A stretch of 64,000 bases of DNA from Fusobacterium perfoetens (GCF_021531475.1 NZ_JADYTX010000001.1:1-64000), one strand, 5' to 3'. Positions 7,521-16,988 are shown, counted from the first letter of the stretch. Notes: generated by a model from the letters alone, not told the origin. Numbers and translations: made by a program.

Positions 7521-9114
7521 AATGTGTATTATTTTATATTTTTTTATTTTTATATGTAGTTTTGGATATGAGGGAGAAAATTTTAAAAAACTGCAAGGTA
7601 AAATTTTTGAAAATGAGGTAAATGTATCAGGAATTACAGTAGAAAATTTTTTAATTTTTTTGTCAGAAGAAAGTGGAGTAACTTTAGTTTCAAGTGAGGA
7701 TATAAAAAATAGTGAAGTTTATCTGTATATGGACAAAAATAAAAATTTTTTAGATATTTTAGATGTGTTTTGTAGTTCAAAAGAATATGTGATGAAAGAT
7801 AGAGGAAATCATATATTGATAAGTAAAAGAGAAAATACGGAGGAAAATAGAGGAGTACTTTTGGGAGAAGTTTTTTCTTCAGAACATAATGAGCGTTTAA
7901 AAGGAGTAAAAATTAGTTTATTAGATGATTATTCGAAACCTTGTTATACAACAAAAGATGGAATTTTTAGAATAAATAATATTCCTTATGGTTCCTATTT
8001 TATAAAAGGTGAGAAAGATGGTTATGAAGTTGTTGGAGAGATAATTGATATAAATAAAAAGCAAAATAGAATAAAACTTTTATTAGAAAAAAATTATCAA
8101 TTAGAAAATAGAGAGGATAATACTTCAGAAAATTTTATTATAAAGAAGATAAAGGTTGGAGATTTAGAAAATATAAAGATAGAAGAAATTTTGCCAGATA
8201 GAGTAAAAACTCAAATAAAATTAACAAGGGATAATAAAAAAGATATTTTATATATAAGTGGAATTGAAAAAAATGTTAAAGAAGCTGAAAAAATTGTAGA
8301 GGAGATTTGTCACTCAAATAAAGGAATAAGAATATCAGTACAAATTTTAGATATAACTGATAATCTTTTTCAAGAGCTTGGTTTTTCTTGGATATATGGG
8401 AGAGAAAATCCTTTTGATAAAACAGGGCTAGTAGGTGGAATATTAGATAATTCTTATACTCAAGGAGTTGGAAGTATTTTTAATTCTACTTTTAATTATA
8501 TTAAAAATTTTGGAAGTGAAGATTCTTATTTAAACTTTGGGATAAATCTTTTAAAAACTAATCAAGATTTAAAAATAAGTACCACTTCATCTATTGTAAC
8601 TACCAATGGAAAAGAGGGAGAATTGAAAGTTACAAGGGAACAAATCGTTGGTCAAGAAAGGGTAGAAAATATTGAAAATTCTCAAAATACCTATCTTCCA
8701 ATTTTTAGAGAAGCTGGTACAGTTTTTAAAGTTTTGCCAGAGATTATAGATGGTGAACACACAGCTTTAAAAGTTGTGGTTGAGAGTAGTGATTTTAAAA
8801 ATTTGAATGGACAAAATGTCAGCGAAGATAGTGAAAATGAAAATTTAGGAAATAAAGTATCAAGAAATTTGGAAACTTCTCTTAAAGTAAGAAATGGAGA
8901 AACAGTTTTTATAGGCGGATTAAAAATGGATATTGAACAAAATCAACAAAGTAAACTTCCTTTCATAGGAGACATTCCGGGGATTGGAGTTTTATTTAGA
9001 AATACTAAAAAAGGTAAAGAAGCTACAGAACTTTATATAAGAATGAGAGTTGATGTGGTAGAAAATAGTGGTTTTAAGGATTTTGATGTGAAAAATTTTG
9101 AAAAAATTGACTAA
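7510..9114 (+). CDS. Outer-membrane secretin (GspD/PilQ family) with inserted Ig-like domain
   Basis: A secretin of about 534 residues that would form the outer-membrane gate. In order (numbering from an alternative ATG at 7501): signal peptide (about 4-22), N0/STN domain (about 35-110), a carboxypeptidase-regulatory-like beta domain (about 118-195, with GVKISLLDDYSKPCYTTKDG and IPYGSYFIKG), an N1-like domain (about 212-270), and the secretin core (from about 278, with VRNGETVFIGGL and LPFIGDIPGIGVLFR). The regulatory-like insert between N0 and N1 is not standard. ATG 7510 gives a basic signal-peptide start; ATG 7522 is also possible, so the exact start is unsure. Confidence 0.88.
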   Translation: MKNRMCIILYFFIFICSFGYEGENFKKLQGKIFENEVNVSGITVENFLIFLSEESGVTLVSSEDIKNSEVYLYMDKNKNFLDILDVFCSSKEYVMKDRGNHILISKRENTEENRGVLLGEVFSSEHNERLKGVKISLLDDYSKPCYTTKDGIFRINNIPYGSYFIKGEKDGYEVVGEIIDINKKQNRIKLLLEKNYQLENREDNTSENFIIKKIKVGDLENIKIEEILPDRVKTQIKLTRDNKKDILYISGIEKNVKEAEKIVEEICHSNKGIRISVQILDITDNLFQELGFSWIYGRENPFDKTGLVGGILDNSYTQGVGSIFNSTFNYIKNFGSEDSYLNFGINLLKTNQDLKISTTSSIVTTNGKEGELKVTREQIVGQERVENIENSQNTYLPIFREAGTVFKVLPEIIDGEHTALKVVVESSDFKNLNGQNVSEDSENENLGNKVSRNLETSLKVRNGETVFIGGLKMDIEQNQQSKLPFIGDIPGIGVLFRNTKKGKEATELYIRMRVDVVENSGFKDFDVKNFEKID

Positions 9115-9199
9115 AAGGATTGATATTCTTTAGAATTATTAGTAAAATAATAGATATGAGGGAAGAAAAATTATTACTAGGTATTAATTCGGAGGAAAT

Positions 9200-10186
9200 A
9201 TGGAAAAAGAAAGACTTGTAGAGATTATCTCTAATTTTAAGAAAGTAAAAATCGCTGTTGTAGGAGATATAATGTTGGACGATTATTTAATAGGAACTGT
9301 TGATAGAATATCTCCAGAAGCTCCAGTACCAGTAGTTTTAATAAAAAAAGAAAAATTTGTTTTAGGGGGAGCGGGAAATGTTATAAACAATCTTGCCACT
9401 CTTGGTGCTAAAAGTTATTGCTATGGTTTAGTTGGAGATGATATAGATGGAGATCGTTTGATAGCTTCTATGAAGAATCTTGGAGTAGATACTTCAGCTA
9501 TAATCAGAAGTGAAGAAAGACCAACAATAGTAAAAAGAAGAATTCTTGGAGGAAGTCAACAACTTTTAAGACTTGATTGGGAAGATCCAAGTGACATAAA
9601 TGTAATATTAGAAGATGCAATATTAGAAAAATTTGAAGAAAAAATAGATGAGATTGATGGAATAATATTATCAGATTATGATAAAGGAGTACTAACTCCA
9701 AAAGTTTCTACAGAGATTATAAAAATGGCTAAGAAAAAAGGAAAAATAGTTGTAGTAGACCCTAAACCATCTAATGTAGAAAATTATATAGGAGCTTCAT
9801 CTATGACACCAAATAGAAAAGAAGCTGAACTTTGCTTGGGAAATTCTCGTAAAAAGTCTATAGACGAAATAGGAAAAGAGATAAGAGAAAAAATTGAATT
9901 AGAAAATCTTCTTATGACAAGAAGTGAAGAGGGAGTAAGCCTTTATGAAGAGGATAAGGTAACAAATATTCCTACTTTTGCTAAGGAGGTTTTTGATGTA
10001 ACTGGAGCTGGAGATACAGTTATTTCTGTTTATACATTGGCTAAAGCTGCAGGGGCAACTTGGGAAGAAGCTGCTAAAATTGCAAATACAGCAGCAGGAG
10101 TTGTAGTTGGTAAAATAGGAACGTCAACAGTTACGGTTGATGAAATTATAAGTTTTTATGATGAAATTTATAAGGAGTGGAATTAG
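9200..10186 (+). CDS. rfaE1: D-glycero-beta-D-manno-heptose-7-phosphate kinase
   Basis: A 328-residue PfkB-family sugar kinase. It phosphorylates heptose 7-phosphate at O1 in the ADP-heptose pathway that feeds lipopolysaccharide core synthesis. The N-terminal [25 protein letters not shown] stretch is diagnostic for HldE/RfaE domain I, and the PfkB ATP/anion-hole motif DVTGAGDT lies near 265-275. The adenylyltransferase half (domain II) is absent, so this is the split RfaE1 form and the partner must be elsewhere. GGAGG precedes the ATG. It overlaps ispF by one base. Confidence 0.93.
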   Translation: MEKERLVEIISNFKKVKIAVVGDIMLDDYLIGTVDRISPEAPVPVVLIKKEKFVLGGAGNVINNLATLGAKSYCYGLVGDDIDGDRLIASMKNLGVDTSAIIRSEERPTIVKRRILGGSQQLLRLDWEDPSDINVILEDAILEKFEEKIDEIDGIILSDYDKGVLTPKVSTEIIKMAKKKGKIVVVDPKPSNVENYIGASSMTPNRKEAELCLGNSRKKSIDEIGKEIREKIELENLLMTRSEEGVSLYEEDKVTNIPTFAKEVFDVTGAGDTVISVYTLAKAAGATWEEAAKIANTAAGVVVGKIGTSTVTVDEIISFYDEIYKEWN

Positions 10187-10665
10187 TGATAAGAATAGGA
10201 AACGGATATGATGTCCATAAACTTGTAGAGGGAAGAAAACTGATATTAGGTGGAGTGGAGATTCCTTATGAAAAAGGTCTTTTAGGACATTCTGATGCAG
10301 ATGTTTTAGTTCATGCTATAATGGATAGTCTTTTGGGAGCTTTAGCTCTTGGAGACATAGGACAACATTTTCCAGATAATGATAATAAATACTTGAATAT
10401 TGATAGTATGATTCTTTTAGAGAAAGTAATGGAACTTATAGAAGACAGAGGTTATAAAATAGGAAATATCGATGCTATAATTGTGGCACAAAGACCTAAA
10501 CTAAAAGATTTTTTACCTATGATGAGAGAAAAAATATCTAATGTTTTAAAAACTTCTATAGAAAATATAAGTATAAAAGCCACTACTGAAGAAAAATTAG
10601 GTTTTACAGGAAGTGGAGAAGGAATAAAATCCTATTCAGTAGTTTTATTAACAAAGGGGGAATAA
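10186..10665 (+). CDS. ispF: 2-C-methyl-D-erythritol 2,4-cyclodiphosphate synthase
   Basis: A 159-residue enzyme of the MEP isoprenoid pathway that cyclises CDP-methylerythritol 2-phosphate with loss of CMP. The metal ligands lie in GNGYDVHKL (Asp9, His11), and the family motif [15 protein letters not shown], then GDIGQHFPD, is intact, as is the C-terminal [15 protein letters not shown] segment. I choose the GTG at 10186, which shares a base with the rfaE1 stop, because AAGGAG lies eight bases before it. The GTG at 10177 would itself lie in the ribosome-binding site. Length is normal. Confidence 0.94.
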   Translation: MIRIGNGYDVHKLVEGRKLILGGVEIPYEKGLLGHSDADVLVHAIMDSLLGALALGDIGQHFPDNDNKYLNIDSMILLEKVMELIEDRGYKIGNIDAIIVAQRPKLKDFLPMMREKISNVLKTSIENISIKATTEEKLGFTGSGEGIKSYSVVLLTKGE

Positions 10666-10666
10666 T

Positions 10667-10981
10667 ATGCCATTTATAAAAATTGCTGGGTTACCAGAAA
10701 AATTTCTTTGTGATATATCAGAAGATTTAATTGATATAGTAAATAAAGAAACAGATACTCCTAAAGAAAGAATAAGAATTTTTTATAATCCTATGAAAGA
10801 AATTGTTGAAAAAAGTTTCGTAGAAGATAGGATTATAATAGATATAGACTGGATGCCAAGACCTATGGAAATGAGAGAAAAAGTATCAAAAGCTTTTTTT
10901 GATTATTTGGAAAATAGAGGTTATAAAAAAATAAGAATTTACTTTACAGATATTAATAAGGACTATTATTTTGTAAAATAA
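10667..10981 (+). CDS. DUF1904-like small protein
   Basis: A 104-residue protein starting MPFIKIAGLP. The Pro directly after the start Met and the alternating beta pattern recall the tautomerase/MIF superfamily. The overall sequence (RIRIFYNPMKEIVE, DIDWMPRPMEMREKV) fits the DUF1904 family as I remember it. No function is established. It begins one base after the ispF stop and follows a clear Shine-Dalgarno (GGGGGAATA), so it belongs to the rfaE1-ispF operon. A terminator follows directly. Confidence 0.6.
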   Translation: MPFIKIAGLPEKFLCDISEDLIDIVNKETDTPKERIRIFYNPMKEIVEKSFVEDRIIIDIDWMPRPMEMREKVSKAFFDYLENRGYKKIRIYFTDINKDYYFVK

Positions 10982-10989
10982 AAAAATGT

Positions 10990-11041
10990 AAGAGTTGTTG
11001 TAAATATAGAAATATATTTATAATAGCTCTTATTTTTGTTT
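10990..11041 (+). terminator. Intrinsic terminator after the rfaE1-ispF operon
   Basis: A 19-bp stem (10990-11008 with 11013-11031), complete if three G-U pairs are allowed, closes a GAAA tetraloop and is followed by ATTTTTGTTTT. It ends the rfaE1-ispF-DUF1904 transcript. Confidence 0.85.
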
Positions 11042-11187
11042 TGAGTTAATATTAGAAAAACTTATAGCATAATAAAAAAATATAATAAGAAAATAAAGAA
11101 AAAATGTGCTATAATAATTATATACTTGATTAATATAGAATAGTTATAAAATAAATTATTATATAAAAAGAGATTTTATTAATCTAA

Positions 11188-11352
11188 AAAAGATTATTTT
11201 ATACTCCTTATATAAAACAAGATGAAATGACATTATTGGTTAAAAAAAGACTTTTTTTAGAACAAATATAGCAAGAAAATGCCCAGAATATAAAAAATAG
11301 ATTTGTTGAATATAAAAAATATATTTCAAAAGTTAGTGAAATTGGACTATAA
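11188..11352 (+). pseudogene. Possible decayed gene remnant
   Basis: Within the roughly 450-base gap before crt, one frame reads as protein-like sequence for 55 codons with a single TAG (at 11269-11271). It contains stretches such as TLLVKKRLFLEQI and, after the stop, QNIKNRFVEYKKYISKVSEI. Charged/hydrophobic balance looks coding rather than random A/T. No family is recognised and the upstream frame is closed by TAA at 11185. The rest of the gap (11042-11187, 11353-11491) shows nothing beyond A/T-rich sequence that must hold the crt promoter. This is a weak call. Confidence 0.22.
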
Positions 11353-11491
11353 TACAGATAAATAAAAATATGAGTTCAAAAAATAAATGAATAAGATAAA
11401 AAAATGACCTAAATAAATTTTCAGTAGTGTTAAAAATTAATCCTTGATTAGTTTTTTAAGTGAAAATAGGCTAGAATTAAGGAGGAGCAAG

Positions 11492-12268
11492 ATGGAATTT
11501 GTAACTTATGAGCAAGAAGGATTTGTAGGAGTGGTAACAATTAACCGTCCTAAAGCTTTAAATGCTTTAAATAGTGGAGTATTAGAGGAATTAGAAGCGA
11601 CTTTTGATCAAGTTGATTTAGAAACTACAAGGGTAATAATCTTAACAGGAGCTGGAACTAAATCATTTGTTGCTGGAGCAGATATAGCTGAAATGAGTAC
11701 TTTAACAAAAGAAGAGGGAGAAGCTTTTGGTAAAAAAGGAAATGATGTATTTAGAAAAATAGAAACATTCCCATTACCAGTAATCGCTGCAGTAAATGGA
11801 TTTGCACTTGGTGGAGGATGTGAAATCTCTATGAGTTGTGATATAAGAATTTGTTCTGAAAATGCTGTGTTTGGACAACCAGAAGTAGGATTAGGAATAA
11901 CACCAGGATTTGGAGGAACTCAAAGATTAGCTCGTATCATAGGTGTTGGAAAAGCAAAAGAAATGATATATTCAGCTAGTAATATAAAAGCTGAAGAAGC
12001 TTATAGAATAGGACTTGTAAATGCTGTTTATTCACAAGAAGAATTAATGGATATGGCAAAAAAATTAGCTAATAAAATAGCAAGAAATGCTCCAATAGCT
12101 GTTCGTGCTTGCAAATCTGCTATGAATGAAGGTCTTGATGTAGATATGGACAAAGCTATTGTTGTAGAAGAAAAAGCATTTGGAAGTTGCTTTGAAACTG
12201 AAGATCAAGTTGAAGGAATGAAAGCTTTCTTAGAAAAAAGAAAAGTAGAAGGATTTAAAAATAGATAA
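11492..12268 (+). CDS. crt: Crotonase (3-hydroxybutyryl-CoA dehydratase)
   Basis: A 258-residue enoyl-CoA hydratase/isomerase-family enzyme interconverting 3-hydroxybutyryl-CoA and crotonyl-CoA in the butyrate pathway. The oxyanion-hole segments AGADIAEM (about 60-67) and ALGGGCEISMSCDIRI (about 102-117) and the catalytic Glu region PEVGLGITPGFGGTQRL are intact. ATG 11492 is chosen because AAGGAGG lies just upstream; an in-frame ATG at 11444 would add 16 unconserved residues. It is the first gene of the crt-hbd-thl-bcd-etfB-etfA block. Length is normal. Confidence 0.95.
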   Translation: MEFVTYEQEGFVGVVTINRPKALNALNSGVLEELEATFDQVDLETTRVIILTGAGTKSFVAGADIAEMSTLTKEEGEAFGKKGNDVFRKIETFPLPVIAAVNGFALGGGCEISMSCDIRICSENAVFGQPEVGLGITPGFGGTQRLARIIGVGKAKEMIYSASNIKAEEAYRIGLVNAVYSQEELMDMAKKLANKIARNAPIAVRACKSAMNEGLDVDMDKAIVVEEKAFGSCFETEDQVEGMKAFLEKRKVEGFKNR

Positions 12269-12323
12269 TAAATTTTACTAAAATTAATAATAGATATAAT
12301 AAATAAAATCAGGAGGAATTGAA

Positions 12324-13163
12324 ATGAAAATAGGAGTTATCGGAGCAGGAACTATGGGTTCAGGAATTGCCCAAACATTTGCACAAACAGAAGGATTTGA
12401 AGTAATGTTATGTGACATCAACGAAACATTTGCTGCAAACGGAAAAAATAAAATAGCAAAAGGATTCGAAAAAAGAATAGCTAAAGGTAAAATGGATGCA
12501 AAAGTAGCGGAAGAAATCCTAGCTAAAATAACTACTGGAACTAAAGAAATCTGTGCTGATTGTGATTTAGTAATAGAAGCAGCTATTGAAAATATGGAAA
12601 TAAAAAAACAAACATTTAAAGAATTAGATGGAATTTGCAAACCAGAAACAATGTTTGCAACAAATACTTCATCTTTATCAATAACTGAAATAGGAGCTGG
12701 ACTTGCTAGACCTGTGATAGGAATGCACTTCTTCAATCCAGTACCTGTTATGAAATTAGTAGAAGTTATAGCAGGACTTAACACACCAGTAGAAATGGTT
12801 AATAAAATAAAAGAAATTTCTGAAGCAATTGGAAAAGTACCAGTACAAGTTGAAGAAGCACCTGGATTTGTTGTAAATAGAATATTAATTCCTATGATAA
12901 ACGAAGCTATCGGAATTTATGCTGAAGGAGTTGCTTCTGTTGAAGGAATAGACGCTGCTATGAAATTAGGAGCTAACCACCCAATGGGACCATTAGCATT
13001 AGGAGACCTAATAGGACTAGATGTATGTCTAGCTATAATGGAAGTTCTTTATAACGAAATGGGAGATTCAAAATACAGACCTCATCCATTATTAAGAAAA
13101 ATGGTTCGTGGAAAACAATTAGGAATGAAAACTGGAAAAGGATTCTATGACTATACAAAATAA
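12324..13163 (+). CDS. hbd: 3-hydroxybutyryl-CoA dehydrogenase
   Basis: A 279-residue NAD(P)-dependent dehydrogenase reducing acetoacetyl-CoA to 3-hydroxybutyryl-CoA. The Rossmann motif [11 protein letters not shown] is at residues 7-17, the catalytic region [15 protein letters not shown] near 135-150, and the substrate-side [16 protein letters not shown] near 185. AGGAGG is seven bases before the ATG. It follows crt after 55 bases, probably co-transcribed, and is closed by its own terminator. Length matches the family. Confidence 0.96.
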   Translation: MKIGVIGAGTMGSGIAQTFAQTEGFEVMLCDINETFAANGKNKIAKGFEKRIAKGKMDAKVAEEILAKITTGTKEICADCDLVIEAAIENMEIKKQTFKELDGICKPETMFATNTSSLSITEIGAGLARPVIGMHFFNPVPVMKLVEVIAGLNTPVEMVNKIKEISEAIGKVPVQVEEAPGFVVNRILIPMINEAIGIYAEGVASVEGIDAAMKLGANHPMGPLALGDLIGLDVCLAIMEVLYNEMGDSKYRPHPLLRKMVRGKQLGMKTGKGFYDYTK

Positions 13164-13184
13164 TTAATTAAAATTGTTTTAAAA

Positions 13185-13214
13185 AAGCTCGAAAAATTCT
13201 TTCGAGCTTATTTT
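13185..13214 (+). terminator. Intrinsic terminator after hbd
   Basis: A perfect 10-bp stem AAGCTCGAAA (13185-13194) / TTTCGAGCTT (13200-13209) is followed by ATTTTAT. It separates crt-hbd from thl, so thl probably has its own promoter. Confidence 0.85.
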
Positions 13215-13590
13215 ATAAATAAAATAGATGGCAAAATCATTCTTGAAAAAATAGTTTTAAATTATAATCTTTAATAAAATAAAAAATTATTGAATAAATA
13301 AAAAAATTAAAATTATAAAAAATAATATATAAAATATATTTTAAAAAAAATAAAAATTGCAATATAATAGGAGTATATAATATAATGGGAAGTGTTTGAA
13401 ATAATTTTTTCTGTTTGAATATAAAAAAATATGTTTTAAAACTTTTCGATTAAAAAATAAAAAATGTGCGAAGAATTAATAGAAAATAAAAATAGAAAAG
13501 CATATTTGAGCAAAGATTAAATGGTTAAAAATTAGTTTCATTTATATTATAGTATTTCTGACAATTAAAATAAAACGTTAGGAGGCAAAA
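13215..13590 (+). promoter_or_regulatory. Intergenic region with candidate thl promoter
   Basis: No gene is visible in this 376-base A/T-rich stretch. The best promoter candidate is TTGCAA (13357-13362), an 18-base spacer and TATAAT (13381-13386), which would give a 5' leader of nearly 200 bases before thl. A long leader could hold regulation, but I see no convincing fold. AGGAGG lies directly before the thl ATG. Confidence 0.45.
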
Positions 13591-14799
13591 ATGTCAAAAG
13601 TATATTTAGTAACAGCTAAAAGAACACCAATCGGAAGTTTCTTAGGAAGTTTAAAAGATGTAAAACCTGGAGATTTAGGAGCATTAGTAGTAAAGAAAAT
13701 AATCGATGATACAGGAATCAACCCTGCAGACTTAGATGAAGTAGTAATGGGAAATGTATTACATGCAGGACATAAACAAGGAATAGGAAGACAAGTAGCT
13801 ATAAAAGCTGGAATACCTCAAGAAGTACCAGGATATTCAGTAAACATGATATGTGGATCTGGATTAAAATCAGTTTACTTAGCTTATTGCGAAATAAAAT
13901 CAGGACAATCTAATATGATAATTGCTGGAGGAGTTGAATCAATGTCTCAAGCAGGATTCGTATTACCAGCATCAGTAAGATCAGGATTTAAAATGGGAGA
14001 CTTAAAATTAGTTGACCACATGGTATCTGATGGATTAACAGATGCATTCCATGAATATCACATGGGAATTACAGCAGAAAATATCGCTGAAAAATATTCT
14101 ATTTCTAGAGAAGAGCAAGATGAGTTTGCTATGAACTCTCAAAGAAAAGCAATAGCAGCTGTTGATGCTGGAAGATTTGATGATGAAATAGTTCCAGTTC
14201 CAGTAAAAATCAAAAAACAAGAAGTTCTATTTGCTAGAGATGAACACCCTAACAGAAAATCAACTCCAGAAATCTTAGCTAAATTAAAAACAGCATTTAA
14301 AAAAGATGGAACAGTTACAGCAGGAAACGCTTCTGGATTAAACGATGGAGCATCAGCTGTATTATTAGCATCTGAAGAAGCAGTAGCTAAATATAACTTA
14401 AAACCAATGGCTGAAGTTTATGCAGTTGGACAAGGTGGAGTAGACCCAGCATATATGGGACTTGGACCAGTTCCTGGAATCAGAGACGTATTGAAAAAAG
14501 CTGGATTAAAAATAACTGATATAGAATTATTTGAATTAAACGAAGCTTTCGCAGCTCAATCTCTTGGAGTTTTAAGAGAAGTTTGTGAAGAGCACGGAGT
14601 AACAAAAGAATGGATGTTAGAAAGAACTAACGTTAACGGAGGAGCAATTGCATTAGGACACCCTATTGGAGCTTCTGGAAACAGAATTCTAACAACTCTT
14701 GCTTATGAAATGGAAAAAAGAGATTTAACTTACGGATTAGCAACTCTATGTATCGGTGGAGGGATGTCAGTAGCAGTTATCTTAAAAAGAAATAAATAA
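13591..14799 (+). CDS. thl: Acetyl-CoA acetyltransferase (thiolase)
   Basis: A 402-residue thiolase condensing two acetyl-CoA to acetoacetyl-CoA, the entry step of the butyrate pathway. The nucleophilic Cys lies in NMICGSGLKS (about residue 89). The other active-site motifs are NEAFAAQ, GGAIALGHPIGASG (catalytic His) and CIGGGMS (second Cys) near the C terminus. It has its own AGGAGG site and a terminator on each side. It is flanked by the other pathway genes, which supports the biosynthetic thiolase role over beta-oxidation. Confidence 0.95.
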   Translation: MSKVYLVTAKRTPIGSFLGSLKDVKPGDLGALVVKKIIDDTGINPADLDEVVMGNVLHAGHKQGIGRQVAIKAGIPQEVPGYSVNMICGSGLKSVYLAYCEIKSGQSNMIIAGGVESMSQAGFVLPASVRSGFKMGDLKLVDHMVSDGLTDAFHEYHMGITAENIAEKYSISREEQDEFAMNSQRKAIAAVDAGRFDDEIVPVPVKIKKQEVLFARDEHPNRKSTPEILAKLKTAFKKDGTVTAGNASGLNDGASAVLLASEEAVAKYNLKPMAEVYAVGQGGVDPAYMGLGPVPGIRDVLKKAGLKITDIELFELNEAFAAQSLGVLREVCEEHGVTKEWMLERTNVNGGAIALGHPIGASGNRILTTLAYEMEKRDLTYGLATLCIGGGMSVAVILKRNK

Positions 14800-14811
14800 C
14801 AAATAATTTTA

Positions 14812-14853
14812 AATAGCTTATCAGTGGAATAAAATCGCTGGTAAGCTATTGTT
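14812..14853 (+). terminator. Hairpin/terminator after thl
   Basis: A 13-bp stem AATAGCTTATCAG (14812-14824) / CTGGTAAGCTATT (14838-14850) with one G-U pair, loop of 13. The following T-run is short (GTTT), so termination may be partial. Confidence 0.6.
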
Positions 14854-14928
14854 TAGAACAAAAACTTATCAAAAAACGATAAAAATAAAATCATTTTTAA
14901 AAAAAGAGTAAAAAAATGGAAAAAATAG

Positions 14929-14956
14929 TTGATTTTGCATACACTTTTATTATAAA
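14929..14956 (+). promoter_or_regulatory. Candidate promoter of bcd-etfBA
   Basis: TTGATT (14929-14934), a 16-base spacer and TATAAA (14951-14956), 50 bases before the bcd start. This is consistent with a separate bcd-etfB-etfA transcript after the thl terminator. Confidence 0.5.
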
Positions 14957-15006
14957 ATGATAATTGACAAAGTTTAGCTAAAAAATCAGTAGGAGGATTA
15001 GATAGA

Positions 15007-16152
15007 ATGGAATTCAATATACCTAAAACACATGAACTTTTCAGACAAATGATAAGAGAATTTGCTGAAAAAGAAGTAAAACCTTTAGCTGCAGAGGTTG
15101 ACGAAGAAGAAAGATTCCCAGTAGAAACTGTTAAAAAAATGGCAGAAATAGGAATAATGGGAATACCAGTACCAAAAGAATATGGAGGAGCTGGAGGAGA
15201 TAACTTAATGTACGCTATGGCAGTAGAAGAGTTATCTAGAGTATGCGGAACTACAGGAGTTATAGTTTCTGCTCATACATCTCTTGGAACTTGGCCAATT
15301 CTTCATTTTGGAACTGAAGAACAAAAACAAAAATATATCCCTGGATTAGCAAAAGGTGAAAAAATAGGGGCATTTGGATTAACTGAACCTAACGCAGGAA
15401 CTGACGCTGCTGGACAACAAACAACAGCTGTATTAGATCCAGAAACTAACGAATGGATAATCAACGGTTCAAAAATATTCATAACAAACGCAGGATATGC
15501 TGATGTATATGTAATATTTGCAATGACAGACAGAAGCAAAGGATTAAAAGGAATTTCTGCTTTCATAATTGAAAAAGGAACTCCTGGATTCACAATCGGT
15601 AAAAAAGAGAAAAAACTTGGAATCAGAGGATCTGCTACTTGTGAATTAATATTTGAAAATGCTAGAATACCAAAAGAAAACCTATTAGGACAAGAAGGAA
15701 AAGGATTCAAAATTGCTATGATGACTCTTGACGGAGGAAGAATAGGAATCGCTTCTCAAGCACTTGGAATCGCTCAAGGAGCTTTAGATGAAACAGTTGC
15801 TTACACTAAAGAAAGAAAACAATTTGGAAGATCTATAGCTAAATTCCAAAATACTCAATTCCAAATGGCTGACTTAGATGTTAAAGTTGAAGCAGCTAGA
15901 TTATTAGTATACAAAGCAGCTTGGAAAGAAAGCGCTGGATTACCTTATACACTAGACGCTGCAAGAGCAAAATTATTTGCTGCTGAAACAGCTATGGAAG
16001 TAACAACTAAAGCAGTTCAATTCCACGGTGGATACGGATACACAAGAGAATATCCAGTAGAAAGAATGATGAGAGACGCTAAAATAACTGAAATCTATGA
16101 AGGAACTTCAGAAGTTCAAAGAATGGTTATAGCAGGACACTTATTCAAATAG
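15007..16152 (+). CDS. bcd: Butyryl-CoA dehydrogenase
   Basis: A 381-residue acyl-CoA dehydrogenase, FAD-dependent, reducing crotonyl-CoA to butyryl-CoA. FAD/substrate motifs include [14 protein letters not shown] (about 120-133) and FITNAGYADVYV. The catalytic Glu lies in the C-terminal IYEGTSEVQRMVIAGHLFK. It is directly followed by etfB and etfA, the arrangement of the bifurcating Bcd-EtfAB complex, which couples crotonyl-CoA reduction to ferredoxin reduction in anaerobes. Bifurcation is known for relatives and not shown here. AGGAGG lies 10-15 bases before the ATG. Confidence 0.95.
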   Translation: MEFNIPKTHELFRQMIREFAEKEVKPLAAEVDEEERFPVETVKKMAEIGIMGIPVPKEYGGAGGDNLMYAMAVEELSRVCGTTGVIVSAHTSLGTWPILHFGTEEQKQKYIPGLAKGEKIGAFGLTEPNAGTDAAGQQTTAVLDPETNEWIINGSKIFITNAGYADVYVIFAMTDRSKGLKGISAFIIEKGTPGFTIGKKEKKLGIRGSATCELIFENARIPKENLLGQEGKGFKIAMMTLDGGRIGIASQALGIAQGALDETVAYTKERKQFGRSIAKFQNTQFQMADLDVKVEAARLLVYKAAWKESAGLPYTLDAARAKLFAAETAMEVTTKAVQFHGGYGYTREYPVERMMRDAKITEIYEGTSEVQRMVIAGHLFK

Positions 16153-16199
16153 GAAATTTTTAGGTAAAAAACATATTGAAAAATATTGGAGGACGAAAG

Positions 16200-16988
16200 A
16201 TGAAAATAGTAGTTTGTATAAAACAAGTTCCAGATACAACTGAGATAAAACTTGATCCAGTAAAAGGAACATTAATCAGAGACGGAGTTCCAAGTATAAT
16301 GAACCCTGACGATAAAGGTGGATTAGAAGAAGCTTTAAAATTAAAAGACTTATATGGAGCACATGTAACAGTTATAACAATGGGACCACCTCAAGCTGAC
16401 GCTATCTTAAGAGAAGCTTACGCTATGGGTGTAGATAGAGCTATCCTATTAACAGACAGAAGATTTGCTGGAGCAGATACATTAGCTACATCTAATGCAC
16501 TTGCAGCAGCTTTAAGAGAATTAGATTATGATTTAATAATCGCAGGAAGACAAGCAATCGACGGAGATACTGCACAAGTTGGTCCACAAATTGCTGAACA
16601 CTTAGGAATACCTCAAATATCTTATTTAAAAGAAATGAAATACAATGAAGAAGCTAACACAATAACTGTAAAAAGAGTTATTGAAGATGGATACTACTTA
16701 TTAGAAACTCAATTACCAGCATTAGTAACTGTATTATCTGAAGCTAACAGCCCAAGATACATGAGAGTTGGTGGAATAGTTGACGCTTTCGATAAAGAAG
16801 TTGAAGTTTGGACAGTTGACAATGTAAAAATTGAAGTTGAAAAACTTGGATTAAAAGGTTCTCCAACTCAAGTTAAAAAATCATTTACTAAAGGAGCTAA
16901 ACAAGCTGGAAAAGTATTTGATGACTTAGATGCTAAACAAGCAGCAGACTTAATTGTAGAAAAATTAAAAGAAAAATTCGTTATATAA
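16200..16988 (+). CDS. etfB: Electron transfer flavoprotein, beta subunit
   Basis: A 262-residue EtfB. The N terminus MKIVVCIKQVPDT and the later AGRQAIDGDTAQVGPQIAE and ETQLPALVTVLSEAN motifs are typical. It forms a heterodimer with EtfA and carries the bifurcating-side flavin or nucleotide in anaerobes. ATG 16200 is chosen because TTGGAGGACG precedes it; the in-frame ATG at 16176 would add eight unconserved residues. It lies 47 bases after bcd and 42 before etfA, in one transcript. Confidence 0.95.
   Translation: MKIVVCIKQVPDTTEIKLDPVKGTLIRDGVPSIMNPDDKGGLEEALKLKDLYGAHVTVITMGPPQADAILREAYAMGVDRAILLTDRRFAGADTLATSNALAAALRELDYDLIIAGRQAIDGDTAQVGPQIAEHLGIPQISYLKEMKYNEEANTITVKRVIEDGYYLLETQLPALVTVLSEANSPRYMRVGGIVDAFDKEVEVWTVDNVKIEVEKLGLKGSPTQVKKSFTKGAKQAGKVFDDLDAKQAADLIVEKLKEKFVI

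Noticed and set aside
12284-12784. 166-residue minus-strand ORF opposite hbd
   Set aside because: Shadow frame of the well-supported hbd gene; no ribosome-binding site or recognisable protein. Similar shadows opposite bcd, etfA, leuS and rplQ were dropped for the same reason.
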